This document shows, piece after piece, positions 16,501 to 26,400 of a stretch of DNA of 48,850 bases. Below the pieces are notes generated by a model. That model saw only the letters and a program-made list of their open reading frames with translations, ran no database searches and had not been told where the DNA came from. The DNA comes from Alistipes sp. GTDB lineage: Bacteria > Bacteroidota > Bacteroidia > Bacteroidales > Rikenellaceae. The translations under genes and the position numbers were made by a program. The DNA is taken from contig JAGBCX010000070.1 of assembly GCA_017937805.1 (NCBI GenBank), positions 1 through 48,850 of the forward strand, written 5' to 3'. Positions within the stretch are counted from its first letter, which is position 1, and each line of letters opens with the position of its first letter.

Positions 16501-18285
16501 CTACTCTGCCAACTGTTTTGCGGTGCTATTTACCACCTTATTTACCTCGGCAAGGAAGGTAGTCCAATCGTATGATCTGTCGTTGAGATTAAGCGCACGC
16601 ATCTTGGCAAGTTCCGCCTCAACTGCGACAAGAGCTTCCGCCTTGTCCGCATATTTAGCACGGAGAGTGCGTACCTTCTCGTACAACTCCACACCGTCAA
16701 TCAAGCGCTCGAAACGAACCGATGAACGCGCGCCCGGATAGACGATATAGGTGTCGCCCGAAGCCCAATAGCGGAATCGGGAGTCGTACTGCGGATTTGC
16801 AGGCCACGAGTTGTAAGCCCAACGCAACATACCATCGTAGTCGTGTGCAATAGCATAAAGACAGAGCAACTCCGACTCAAATGGCTGCGAGTTGGTGAAT
16901 GCATTAGGGAAGAGGGTGCTGCAACATACGTAGAAGGTTGATACATCGCCCTTAGCACGGCGAGCTGCAATCTCCTCTGGTGCCATTACCGAGTGACGCT
17001 GACCTACGCATACATCACGCATATTTGCATAGCGCTTGTACGAGTCATGGTTGTCCGCCATAGCGAAGCCCAACTCAGGTGCATACTTTGCAATCATTGC
17101 TGCGGCAACGTCCATATCCTCAGGCTTGCGCTCGTCAATAGCCATATTGGTGATGTGCAACCAACCCTTCTCTTTGAGGTGCTGAGCAAAATCTTTGAGG
17201 AATGGGCCCCAAACCTTCTCGTACTTATCCTCCTGTGGAGTGGTGCTAATCTTACGATTTGGATTGCTTTTAGCCTCAGAGCGCATATCCTGATAGTCGA
17301 GCGTACACTTGCCCCAAGGCAACATACCGTAGCAGTTAATCTGCTTGTCAATGCCGAGCGATATCATAAACTCAACCCACTTATCGAAACGAGAATAGTC
17401 ATATTTCCACACGTCATTGTCGTAGAGATACCAATAAATCATCGGCTCATAGTCATCGAAGCACTGATATTGCCATGGGTCGCGGTTAAGAGTTGCAGTG
17501 ATAACCTTCTGACCTGCATCTGCCAACATCTGCATAACCGGGCGCATAGCCTCGTAATGCTCGTCACTCCACAACTCAACGCCCTCTGCGCGAGCCACAG
17601 CCGATGGGTGTTGCCACAAGTCGAGGTGGAATGACCACTCACTTGGTTTTGCCAACTCTTGATTGATAACCTCAACCTCCAACGGAAGTTTTACCGAGCC
17701 AAGACCACAGTGTGAAACCTTCACTGTTGCCTTGTAAAGACCAGCCTTTGCATCGTGCGGAATTGCTACGGTAATCCAAATTGGGCGAGCTGTGTTTGCC
17801 TCAACATCGAAGCTGTCGAGATTATCGAGCATATCGGCCTGCAAAATTGCAGGGTGGCCGTTAGGACGACCGCAAAGGCAGTTGCTTGAAGATACATCAC
17901 CAAGAGTGTAGCGTACAAAATGAGCCTCGGCAATCGAAGCAGGAAGGGTTGCATCATCTGCTTCAAAATCGGAAATTTCGCACTCTACGCACTTCAAATC
18001 CTTTGCAGTCCAAAGTACGATTTGCGCCGAAACCTTCTCGCCACGCCAACCCGTAGTTGCGTAGCTCTCGCTCAGATTCTGAGGAACTTCGCTACGCGAA
18101 TAGACCAAATCGGGAGTTCCCCATGCAGCATGCAAACCACACTTCACATCTTCCCATGCAGCCTTTGCCTCATCGCTCAATGCCACAGGATCAGCAGCCT
18201 CTTTGAAAGTCTCAACCGATTTACAGGTACAGCTCGACAACAAAGTTGCCATGCATACCGAAACAAGCAATAATGTCTTCTTCAT
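16501..18285 (-). CDS. DUF4091 / GH123-like glycoside hydrolase lipoprotein
   Basis: 594 residues. Signal peptide with lipobox LLSSC (C19). Residues about 110-210 form a beta-rich N-terminal domain (PIWITVAIPHDAKAGLYKATV), and the C-terminal half is the DUF4091 barrel, entered by the diagnostic WSFHLDLWQHPSAVAR. It also carries INCYGMLPWG, ITNMAIDERKPEDMD and LRWAYNSWPANP, all typical of this family, which is related to GH123 beta-N-acetylgalactosaminidases. The acidic pair in the DERKPED region is the likely active site; substrate is inferred to be host or dietary glycan. It has its own promoter (18321-18328) and terminator (16441-16483), so is monocistronic. Confidence 0.82.
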   Translation of the reverse strand: MKKTLLLVSVCMATLLSSCTCKSVETFKEAADPVALSDEAKAAWEDVKCGLHAAWGTPDLVYSRSEVPQNLSESYATTGWRGEKVSAQIVLWTAKDLKCVECEISDFEADDATLPASIAEAHFVRYTLGDVSSSNCLCGRPNGHPAILQADMLDNLDSFDVEANTARPIWITVAIPHDAKAGLYKATVKVSHCGLGSVKLPLEVEVINQELAKPSEWSFHLDLWQHPSAVARAEGVELWSDEHYEAMRPVMQMLADAGQKVITATLNRDPWQYQCFDDYEPMIYWYLYDNDVWKYDYSRFDKWVEFMISLGIDKQINCYGMLPWGKCTLDYQDMRSEAKSNPNRKISTTPQEDKYEKVWGPFLKDFAQHLKEKGWLHITNMAIDERKPEDMDVAAAMIAKYAPELGFAMADNHDSYKRYANMRDVCVGQRHSVMAPEEIAARRAKGDVSTFYVCCSTLFPNAFTNSQPFESELLCLYAIAHDYDGMLRWAYNSWPANPQYDSRFRYWASGDTYIVYPGARSSVRFERLIDGVELYEKVRTLRAKYADKAEALVAVEAELAKMRALNLNDRSYDWTTFLAEVNKVVNSTAKQLAE

Positions 18286-18320
18286 ATCTTCCTTAATTAT
18301 TTTTTGGTTAATAGTTTACA

Positions 18321-18328
18321 CAAAGGTA
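18321..18328 (-). promoter_or_regulatory. Promoter -7 box for the DUF4091 gene
   Basis: TACCTTTG on the minus strand fits TAnnTTTG, 36 bp before the ATG. The -33 region falls in the CGGAAAA tandem tract of the adjacent repeat. Confidence 0.6.
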
Positions 18329-18411
18329 GTAATAAAAACGGAAAACGGAAAGCGGAAAACGGAAAACTTTGAGTTTTTCGATTTTCGTTTGGAGTGGGAA
18401 AACGGACCGCT

Positions 18412-18489
18412 GCGATTAAGTCGAGCGCAGAGGCTGCTTGCAGACTATGCCGAGACGGAGCAGTGAAAAGCCCACGCAGTGGGATTAAA
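18412..18489 (+). repeat. Interspersed repeat family R2, copy B
   Basis: Contains GCAGAGG, hairpin CTGC-TT-GCAG (18434-18443), CTATGCCGAG, then a second hairpin CCCAC-GCA-GTGGG (18471-18483) and ATTAAAG. Both hairpins have arm sequences different from the other copies yet remain perfectly paired. CGGAAAA tandem tracts flank it at about 18337-18368 and 18490-18505. Confidence 0.65.
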
Positions 18490-18551
18490 GCGGAAAACGG
18501 AAAACTTTGAGTTTTTCGGTTTTCGTTTGGAGCGGAAAGCGGAAGCGACGC

Positions 18552-18635
18552 TGCGGAGCGAGAGCAGAGGGCAAATTTGTTTGCGCTATGCCGAGCCGCG
18601 AGGAGCAAAAGCCTGCGTAGCAGGATTAAAACGGA
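18552..18635 (+). repeat. Interspersed repeat family R2, copy C
   Basis: GAGCAGAGG, hairpin GCAAA...TTTGC (18571-18584), CTATGCCGAG, hairpin CCTGC-GTA-GCAGG (18612-18624), ATTAAAA, then CGGAAAA. It is nearly continuous with R1 copy 3. The whole 18286-18824 gap is filled by repeats plus a promoter and a terminator; no gene is seen. Confidence 0.65.
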
Positions 18636-18762
18636 AAACTTTTAGTTTAGTGAGGAGTGAGGAGATAGTAGTTAAAAACTTTCAGCGCACCCTATTACCC
18701 CTATAACCCCTATCGTCCCTATTAAACTTGCGCCGTGACAACGCTCGGAGTCCGCAAAACCA
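18625..18762 (-). repeat. Interspersed repeat family R1, copy 3 (inverted)
   Basis: On the minus strand the element reads GTTTTGCGGACTCCGAGCG, GTCACGGCGCAAG, an internal run of ATAGGG-containing units, then GTGCGCTGAAAGTTTTTAACT and AGTGAGGAGTGAGGA-type ends. Flanks match copies 1 and 2 at 562-935; the three hairpin units there are replaced by a GATAGGGGTTATAGGGG-type array. Confidence 0.65.
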
Positions 18763-18802
18763 AAAAAAAACGGCGAACAGTGAGCAAAATCACCATTCGC
18801 CG
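18762..18802 (-). terminator. Rho-independent terminator of the surface lipoprotein cluster
   Basis: Stem CGGCGAA (18771-18777) with TTCGCCG (18796-18802), inner TGA/TCA, followed on the minus strand by nine T residues (complement of 18762-18770). It lies 22 bp downstream of the stop at 18825. Confidence 0.85.
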
Positions 18803-18824
18803 ATATAGAGCGTTTCGGGGAGAA

Positions 18825-20348
18825 TTAAAATCTCTTTGGCTCCACCTTTTTACCAAGCACAAATTTAGGGGTGATAGGCGCAACACGACTTGTGCCACGG
18901 AATAGTTGCATTGGCGAAAGTGTTGTTGCCGCCGACTCAGGTGCATTGATCTCAGCCATGATGTTGAACGAAGGTATCGTAGTAGCGGTTGGATCGTTCT
19001 CGTCGTAGATATCAAGGCTCCAATACTCGCCATTGATTTGTGCCACAAACATCATCGCCACGAACTCCGGATAATCTATATCATTCACTCCGTAGCGGAC
19101 AAGCGCACGCTGTGAGCCTGTCGCTTCGCTCTCCATAACGCCCGCGATAACGATTGGATACCCTCCTCTGTCAAGCGAATAGAAGTGTCCATCCTTGTCC
19201 AGACCAACGAGGTAAATGTTACCTGTGCCTAGTTCAAATTGCGCACCCTCCATCACCAATTGAGCCGAGAAGATTATATCGTTGCGGTCAACTGAGTACT
19301 CTCCGTAGATTGGAAGATCACGTCCCATAAGACCCGTTAATACAATAACCTTATTAGCTACGACTTTGGATATAGTGACATCGTTGGTAACATTGTTGTC
19401 GCCTCTGATAACCCAATTACCAAGCCAAGACGAGAAGAGCGATGTCGGGGTCTCCTCCTTAATCTCGAAGGTCGGAGAGACAGCATACAAGCCACTAACC
19501 ACGCCATTTGAGGTGATTCCGATTGCTACCGCCTTATAGTAACCCGGATAGTATTCCAAATCCTCGAAAGCGTTCTTAGCATTACCTCGGAAGAGCAGGT
19601 CTTCGAGTGTGATATCCGGATCTGTTGCTTGATTATATTGCTGTACATACTCTACCATATCAGCAGCCAACTCTTCTGAGCTAACCTTCAAATTCTCGAC
19701 CGAGAAATCGCTTGCCGACACAACGGCAATCGTATAAGGGTTATTATCGGAGCTATTTACCGTAACAGTATGGTTGCAGTTATACTCACCTATTACACCT
19801 TTACCCGTATATGCAACACTCCAATTTGGATTTACAATCATATTCTCGTAAACCTCGTCAGAGCCACCATCGTTATTACCGCCATCGTTATTACCGCCGT
19901 CACTATTGCCCGATAGGGTGGTAAATTCAACCGATGCGTGTTCTCCATAGACAACACCATCTTCGGTAAGACCGAAAGCGATATACTTGTAGGTGGTGTT
20001 AGGCGCGAGATCGGGTAAAATCTTAGTGTAATTCTTGCTGAATATCAAAGACGAGGATAAATCTCCACCATTTTTGAGTGTAGCAACAGCGTTATTTATA
20101 AGAGCAAGGTCGTTTACTTCGACATAGGGAGAGAGATATCCGTACCAACTATCCGAAGTCTTGCCATCATGAGAAACCTTGACTTTGGCCGAAGTGGCGG
20201 TGATATTATCGACATCAACCAAGAAGACAATGCTCTTTTCTGCGCTTTTGTCTGTGTCCTTTTCCGGGCTCACCTTATCACAAGCCGTAACGACCATGGC
20301 GGCCAAAGCCACCACGGTCATACGGATTATATTTTTCAGAAAATTCAT
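18825..20348 (-). CDS. Surface lipoprotein with fibronectin-III-like domains
   Basis: 507 residues. Lipobox VVTAC (C23). Residues about 38-150 form a fibronectin-III-like unit (ITATSAKVKVSHDGK ... LAPNTTYKYIAFGLTEDG), followed by a flexible Asp-Gly-Asn linker (SDGGNNDGGNNDGGSD, about 152-166), a second similar unit (about 170-300), and a C-terminal beta-rich domain (about 305-507) beginning LFSSWLGNWVIRG, reminiscent of lipocalin-like Bacteroidetes domains. No catalytic motif is seen. It is the last gene of a minus-strand cluster with the fimbrillin-like gene 37 bp upstream. Probably surface-exposed; function unknown. Confidence 0.7.
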   Translation of the reverse strand: MNFLKNIIRMTVVALAAMVVTACDKVSPEKDTDKSAEKSIVFLVDVDNITATSAKVKVSHDGKTSDSWYGYLSPYVEVNDLALINNAVATLKNGGDLSSSLIFSKNYTKILPDLAPNTTYKYIAFGLTEDGVVYGEHASVEFTTLSGNSDGGNNDGGNNDGGSDEVYENMIVNPNWSVAYTGKGVIGEYNCNHTVTVNSSDNNPYTIAVVSASDFSVENLKVSSEELAADMVEYVQQYNQATDPDITLEDLLFRGNAKNAFEDLEYYPGYYKAVAIGITSNGVVSGLYAVSPTFEIKEETPTSLFSSWLGNWVIRGDNNVTNDVTISKVVANKVIVLTGLMGRDLPIYGEYSVDRNDIIFSAQLVMEGAQFELGTGNIYLVGLDKDGHFYSLDRGGYPIVIAGVMESEATGSQRALVRYGVNDIDYPEFVAMMFVAQINGEYWSLDIYDENDPTATTIPSFNIMAEINAPESAATTLSPMQLFRGTSRVAPITPKFVLGKKVEPKRF

Positions 20349-20384
20349 AATGTTTATTCAATATTTAGAGATTCGATGCGCCAA

Positions 20385-23201
20385 CTACTTTTGCTTTTTG
20401 TATATAGCAATATCGTTGGTTTCATCAGCCGCATCAAGGCTTGCCACCTTTGTTGTGCCAAATTTAGTAGATGTTGCATTGTAAGTTATAATAGCAGCAG
20501 TGCTTGCGCTATTTGTTATCGTTGCTACACCACTTGTAGAATCAACTGCAATAGTGAATGATGTATAGTTACCAGTGCTTGTGTTACCTTTTAAGGCTGT
20601 TGAACCAAGATACAAGTAATAGTTAGAATTCTTGTGGGTAAATGTGAGTGCCAATGTATTGGCCTTGCTACCCTCAGCAACAGTAAATGTCTGTACACCA
20701 GCTTCCACCGCATCATAAATTACATTTCCCGACTTTACAATGGCTGCTCCAGGGAAGTTTGTTTGAGAGGTTATGGTTGATGTGCTTACACCAAGAGCCT
20801 TATCCGCATTCTTGGCAACAATAATCACCTCGTCACCTACTGCGAGAGTTGATGCATCGAAAACTATCTCGTAACCAAGTTTGTTGGCAGGATTGATGCC
20901 CTGCTGAACGGTTACCTCCGCAGATGTCAAGCCATAAGTAAAGGTTGCAGTAGCCTCACGAGCATAGCTGGTTTCATTTACAGATGTAAAGGTTACGGTT
21001 GCACTCGCTGCACCATCGGTGTAGGCGAATGTTGCGTAGTCGCAAGGAGCCATTGTTCCCGATACCGGCGTGGTTGGCAATACGATATTGCCGTTGTGGC
21101 TTGTTTTAACCTCGATAGCAACTGTGCCACCGGTATAGTCCGCTGCAACTCCTGCCGTTGCAGTGAGTCGGTAGTGGCCCTTATAGTATGAATGGTAAGC
21201 ACTGCTACCACCATTTGCACTACCCATAGGAACAGTAACAACGGTCATAACATCACCGAGTTGAATTTTTAAGTCATCGTGTCCCCATACACTCTCTTCA
21301 TCTTCGGTGTACAGGTACTTGATATTAGCCTCATTGCCATTCTCGTCAGACAAAACATAAGCTTCCGAAGTCTTTCCTGCCACTGCAGTAACCTTACCTG
21401 TAAGTTTGTAGGTTGAGTTCTCGTCCTTTTCCAACTTTTCGAAATCCTCAATCGAGTACTCCACAGGTGCGCCCTTTTGCACCATATTGAATGTCCAAGG
21501 CTCCAATGTCTTATCGCCGAGAGTTGCGGTGATTTTAACCTCAGCCGTACGCTCTGGATCGGCATTTTTCTCTGCGGTGTATTTGAGGCAGCTATTCTCT
21601 GCATCATAAACCACATCGAGCCACTCTTTATTCGCCTCAACCTCAACCGAGATTTTCCAGTCGCCAACATAGTTGAATACAACCTCCTCGATAACAGTAG
21701 GTTCGGCAACGCCATCATCAGTAATAACAATAGATGTAGTGCTTGATGGAACAGTGATGTGTGCATCAATAGGAGGAATCTCTCTCTTTTCGCCTTCGAG
21801 ACGGTAGAGGCAAATCTGATAGTTGCCCGTAGGAGATGACGAAGTACATTCAAATTTGCGAGAAGATGCAGTATAGTTACTATGATAGTACCTTATATAC
21901 TTATAAGTCTTTTCGATATCTTTTGCTTCAACCAAAGCGGTACCATCAGTAATATCAATATAGAAGAGAGTGTTCTTATCGCAGAATGCTTGAAGTTTTG
22001 GCGAGCCACTTATACCTGTTGCCCACAAGAAACCTGACACCTCATCATCCTCATAATCCACTCCATTATAGAAGTCGAATGCGACGCGACTCTCATCGCG
22101 CTGCATAAGGGTATAGCTCTGCAACATGTGGTCAAGGCTCGTAGCATCAGCAGGGTTGTGATAGAGGTAGTTTCCAGCCTTCACAACCTCGGTCTGCGAT
22201 GCAATAGGTGCGGCTGTCATAGTCTGCTTACCTACAACATAGTTGTAGTTCTTGGCTACAAATGTTACGACATCGCCCTGCTTCAAGGTCGAAGCATCGC
22301 GAACAAGCTTCCACTTAGCACCAACAAGTGCTTCGGTCATATCTACAGGGAAGCGCGAAACCTTACCAGCCTTGAATTCGAGCGACTTGCCCTCAGGAAT
22401 GGCGCCCTGCTTGATATAAACCAGCTTGTTGGTAACAACCACAACGCTATAAGCGTCCTCTGCCTCGAGTAATGTAGGCAATACGGTGAAATATACCTCA
22501 GTTGCCGAAGTAGTAGCAACCGACACGGTGCTAACACCTGTCTCTACGGTAAATGCATGTGGGTCTTCGAGGTCGGCTTTGATAGTACCTGCCAAGTTCT
22601 TGCCGTTAGCGGTGAACTCCACGCACTCGACTACCTCGTCAGCGGCAAGAGTGAGTCCGTTGATAGTCATCTTAGCAACCGCAGCCAAACGGGTGAAGCG
22701 CATAGGTTGTGCCTCGGTTGGCTGTACATCGGTTTCTACCGGCATCGACACCATAAGGTCAGCATTAGGGTCGTAAGAGCCCTCTACTGCGCTCTGCTCT
22801 GACGGCAAAATGAGAACTGCCTCGCCGAGGCTGGTTGCCGACTTGAAGCCTGCCTCAGGATAGACAGCAACATACTGATATTCGCTATGGCCTGCGTTAA
22901 GATCAAACTCTGCTTTGATATCTGCCTTGCCATCAACATTGGTATATACTACCGAAGATGCCTTAGCAAGAGCACTTGTCTGCTCGAGAACAACGAAATC
23001 CTCGCTCTCGTTCCACGAAAAGATTGGAGTGTGGCCCGATGTATCTACGGCTGTCTTTGTTGTCTCGGCAACAAAATTAACAATAACGCTATTTTTTACA
23101 TTTACATTTGCATCTACAGTCTCCTCAAAACTGCTTTGGCACGCTGTAAGACCCATTGCAGCTGCTGCAACTACGGTCAAAAGTTTCATCATCTTCTTCA
23201 T
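20385..23201 (-). CDS. Large fimbrillin-like / BACON-domain lipoprotein
   Basis: 938 residues. Lipobox GLTAC (C21). The N-terminal about 260 residues look fimbrillin-like (TKTAVDTSGHTPIFSWNESED; YVAVYPEAG). A repeated module follows at about 295-475 and again near the C-terminus (DASTLKQGDVVTFVAKNYNY versus DASTLAVGDEVIIVAKNADK). Between them are a BACON-like segment (about 490-600), an OB-like segment with YSIEDFEKLEKDENSTYKL, and a second BACON-like segment ending TVQQGINPANK. BACON domains bind glycan or mucin-like ligands in related proteins. This gene sits between a 50-residue peptide gene (15 bp upstream) and the fibronectin-III-like lipoprotein. Likely cell-surface adhesion or glycan binding; inferred. 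Confidence 0.72.
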   Translation of the reverse strand: MKKMMKLLTVVAAAAMGLTACQSSFEETVDANVNVKNSVIVNFVAETTKTAVDTSGHTPIFSWNESEDFVVLEQTSALAKASSVVYTNVDGKADIKAEFDLNAGHSEYQYVAVYPEAGFKSATSLGEAVLILPSEQSAVEGSYDPNADLMVSMPVETDVQPTEAQPMRFTRLAAVAKMTINGLTLAADEVVECVEFTANGKNLAGTIKADLEDPHAFTVETGVSTVSVATTSATEVYFTVLPTLLEAEDAYSVVVVTNKLVYIKQGAIPEGKSLEFKAGKVSRFPVDMTEALVGAKWKLVRDASTLKQGDVVTFVAKNYNYVVGKQTMTAAPIASQTEVVKAGNYLYHNPADATSLDHMLQSYTLMQRDESRVAFDFYNGVDYEDDEVSGFLWATGISGSPKLQAFCDKNTLFYIDITDGTALVEAKDIEKTYKYIRYYHSNYTASSRKFECTSSSPTGNYQICLYRLEGEKREIPPIDAHITVPSSTTSIVITDDGVAEPTVIEEVVFNYVGDWKISVEVEANKEWLDVVYDAENSCLKYTAEKNADPERTAEVKITATLGDKTLEPWTFNMVQKGAPVEYSIEDFEKLEKDENSTYKLTGKVTAVAGKTSEAYVLSDENGNEANIKYLYTEDEESVWGHDDLKIQLGDVMTVVTVPMGSANGGSSAYHSYYKGHYRLTATAGVAADYTGGTVAIEVKTSHNGNIVLPTTPVSGTMAPCDYATFAYTDGAASATVTFTSVNETSYAREATATFTYGLTSAEVTVQQGINPANKLGYEIVFDASTLAVGDEVIIVAKNADKALGVSTSTITSQTNFPGAAIVKSGNVIYDAVEAGVQTFTVAEGSKANTLALTFTHKNSNYYLYLGSTALKGNTSTGNYTSFTIAVDSTSGVATITNSASTAAIITYNATSTKFGTTKVASLDAADETNDIAIYKKQK

Positions 23202-23216
23202 AGTCCAATCCGTTTT

Positions 23217-23369
23217 TTAGAGTGAGAAATCACTGTCAAGGTAACCGGACTGCTGTCCTGCTTCACCATAATCACCATAATCGGAACTTACAAAAAAGCC
23301 CCTCTCTACCTCCAATTCCTGTACTTCCAGCATAGGAACTGAATACTCATTTCTTTCTGCTCTTTTCAT
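23217..23369 (-). CDS. 50-residue peptide of the Bacteroidales small-protein type
   Basis: The minus strand from ATG 23369 to TAA 23217 encodes MKRAERNEYSVPMLEVQELE followed by VERGFFVSSDYGDYGEAGQQ and SGYLDSDFSL. The pattern (short basic start, a V-x-E-L-x-V-E strand, then a Gly/Tyr/Asp-rich tail) resembles the many short Bacteroidales proteins found just before fimbrillin-like and BACON lipoprotein genes. No signal peptide. It is translated in the same direction as, and ends 15 bp before, the 938-residue lipoprotein gene. Function is unknown; the reading frame is supported by this recurring context and composition. Confidence 0.65.
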   Translation of the reverse strand: MKRAERNEYSVPMLEVQELEVERGFFVSSDYGDYGEAGQQSGYLDSDFSL

Positions 23370-23436
23370 ACTAACCTAAATTTATGTGATATTTTAAGAA
23401 ATATTGTGTTTACCTATTTTCTGTTGACTTGCCCGC

Positions 23437-26400
23437 CTATCGCCACTCCTCCGGCATATTGGCATAGTCGGTCAAGCCCGTACAGCCTGCAAAGCAAGCC
23501 TCGTAAGCCGATTTGCTACTCGGTACGCGAGGGAAGTCGGTACCCTGAACACGCTCGTAGAGGTGCACCTTCTCCTCGCCAATCATTGTGTATGGACTCT
23601 CACCTGTCAGCGATGTACAACCAGCGAAGCAGCCCTCTATAAAGTTTATGCGACGCACCGTGTCGAACAGTCCCGCAGGGAGGCTCTTCAACGAAGAACA
23701 GCCATAGAAGCACAACGAGAATGGAATGCTTGTAGTGGTTGTGCCTATTGCCGAGAATAACTTTTCAGGTATTGTTTCGAGTGCCGAACACTCGGCAAAT
23801 GTCTCCTCGAAGGTCTGAATATTCGGACAGCCTGCAAAGAGGCTCTCTGGCAATGTTTTCAACGATTTACAACCCAAGAACATACGCTCCACATACTTCA
23901 CCTCGCCACAAGCCGACAAAAGGTCGGCTGGAAGGCTCTCCAATGCGGTGCAGTCAGTGAAGGTTCCTGTGAAGTGGGTAGCTTTGGTACAAGTTGCAAA
24001 CAAGCCCTCAGGCAATGTTTTTAACGATATACAACCTGTAAATGTGTTTGTGAAGTTCAACTTTGCAGCGCCAAATGGCTTGAACAAATCCGCAGGGATA
24101 TTCACCAACTTCGGACAAGCAAAGAACATCTGCCTCATCGAGGTTATTGTTGTTGCCTCAGGGAATATCGAGCCCTCGATGGTGTGCAACTTCAGACAGC
24201 CCATGAATACCGCCTCGAAAGCGGTCGATGGCACCTGGGTACATGTTTCAAACAGTCCTGCCGGAATAGTCTCGATACCAGAGCCGGTAAAGAGATAGCC
24301 GAAAGCGTGATCCGAACTCTTGGTAACATGGTCAAAAAGGGTGGCTGGAACCGTTTTGAGATTTGAACACTCCGAGAAAATATAAGAGTAGTCAGCCATA
24401 GGATAGCGGAGCTGTGATTCGTCACGCACTTGGTCAAACAACTCCGCAGGAACACTATCCAAGGCGGTGTTTTTGAACATATACACAAAGTCATAAGCTG
24501 CGCTCATTCCTGCCAACAACCCCGCAGGGATAGTACGCAACGAAGTGCAGTCGGCAAAGCAGTACATGAAAGATTTTGCCGATGTCAAACCGTCGAATAC
24601 ACCCGCCTCAATATCGGTTAGCGAAGTACAATTCTGGAATACTGAACCCACAGTCTGAACCTTCGACAAGCCCTTGAAGATGCCCTTTTTGAGGCTCTTA
24701 ACACCTGTAAGGTTGAAAAGATACTCCAAGTTGGTAACCTCGGTGCAGTTTTCGAACATAGCCACAGGAATCTCGGTAAGCGACACACAACCTGCGAACA
24801 TATACTTGATATTGGTTGCAGCTGTAGCCTTCTCCATCAATTTCGCAGGTATACTCTGCAAGTTTGTACAGGCGTAGCATACACCCTCATATTTGGTTGC
24901 TGCGCTGTTGTTGGCAAATATCTTCTCCGGGATAGACTCGATGGCAGTTTGTCTGAAAATATATTCAAAACGATCCACTTTCGGACATTTGCTGAACAAA
25001 TTCTCAGGTATAGAGCGTAACTTTCCATTCGAGATAGCGTTGGAGTGTTCGAGCTCAGCAGGGTAGCTATTCTTAACCATATGTTCGCCAGTCTTTAACT
25101 TCATCGTCTCTTCGGTGATAACGAAATCGGTACCTGCTCCCCAGAAAGCACCATAGAACTCCTCTGCTGAGGTAGTTTTTTCAAAGAGGTTTTCCGGAAT
25201 CTGGCTCAAAGATGCAGTATAGCGGAAGCAATCACAGAATCTCCTTGCCTTTGTGGCGTGCTGGAACAACCCCTCCGGTATCTCCTTCAACTTTTCGCAA
25301 CCAAGGAATGCCGCAAGGAAAGAGTTTACATCCGCGAAAGAACCTGCAACATCGGCAGGAATAGACTCCAAGTTGATACAACCCTTACACATGTTGGCTG
25401 CATTCTTATAGCCCATCTTACCCCACGAGTGAATACGCTTTAACTCTGGGCAAAGCTTATCTTGATATGCAAATTCGAGGTTGTGAATATCCTCGCCCGA
25501 GATGATAATAGTGTAAACACCCGGCTCGGCATACTCCTTATACACTCGCTGACCCTCATAAGTTCCAGGCTCACTTCCATCGCCAAAATCGACTGTCATC
25601 TTTCCGCCATTTGGGTAGGTGAGAATTGGTGCTGCGATAACTTGCTGATTTGGTTTGGTTGTTTCAACCTCATAGATAAGTTCTTCTGTATCAGTACCCG
25701 TTTGCCAAACCACACACGACTTCTCTACGGTCTCCCCATCTCTATTTATACTTATGGAAACAGAGCCTTTACGTTCGAGTTTCTCGGGGCACTCATCAAT
25801 TGTTACCTCCAACTCATTTCCAACCTGTTTTGCCGAAAACCACTCCTCACCCGAAGTGACAATCGTCCACTCCTGATTGGTATCCAAACCAATGGCTACA
25901 CGCTTAACTCCGCCATTATATTCAGCAAGAACATAGCGGCGATAAGCTATTCCCTCCTGATATACGATCAGTTCGTCACTCATCTCGCCTGAGGTAATAA
26001 CAATCTTTGATTCACGATGTTTGGTTGCGGTATTCTCCTCAACCGTAACAGCCAATCCCGACTCTGTTTTTTCAACCGAGAGCCAGTCGTCTGCAACAAC
26101 AAACTTATAATCTGCGCAGGTTGTGATAACAGCAACATTTTTACGAAGATTTGTATTGGCCAAGAAATTAAGCCGTTCTATCTCAAACGCCAATCCCGGC
26201 GTTTCAGACGCTGCCTGCTTTACAACAAGCATTACACAAGTTTCTGAGTTTTTACCTGCCGAGATAGTTACCGTTGCCTCACGAACCTCTGCGCTATTGT
26301 TGGCATCTGCATTCAATGTGAGAGTATTCGACTTCGCACTCTTGTTTGCCTTTATGCTAAGCCATTCGGCATCTTTGGCCTCGTAGTTCCACGCCTGATT

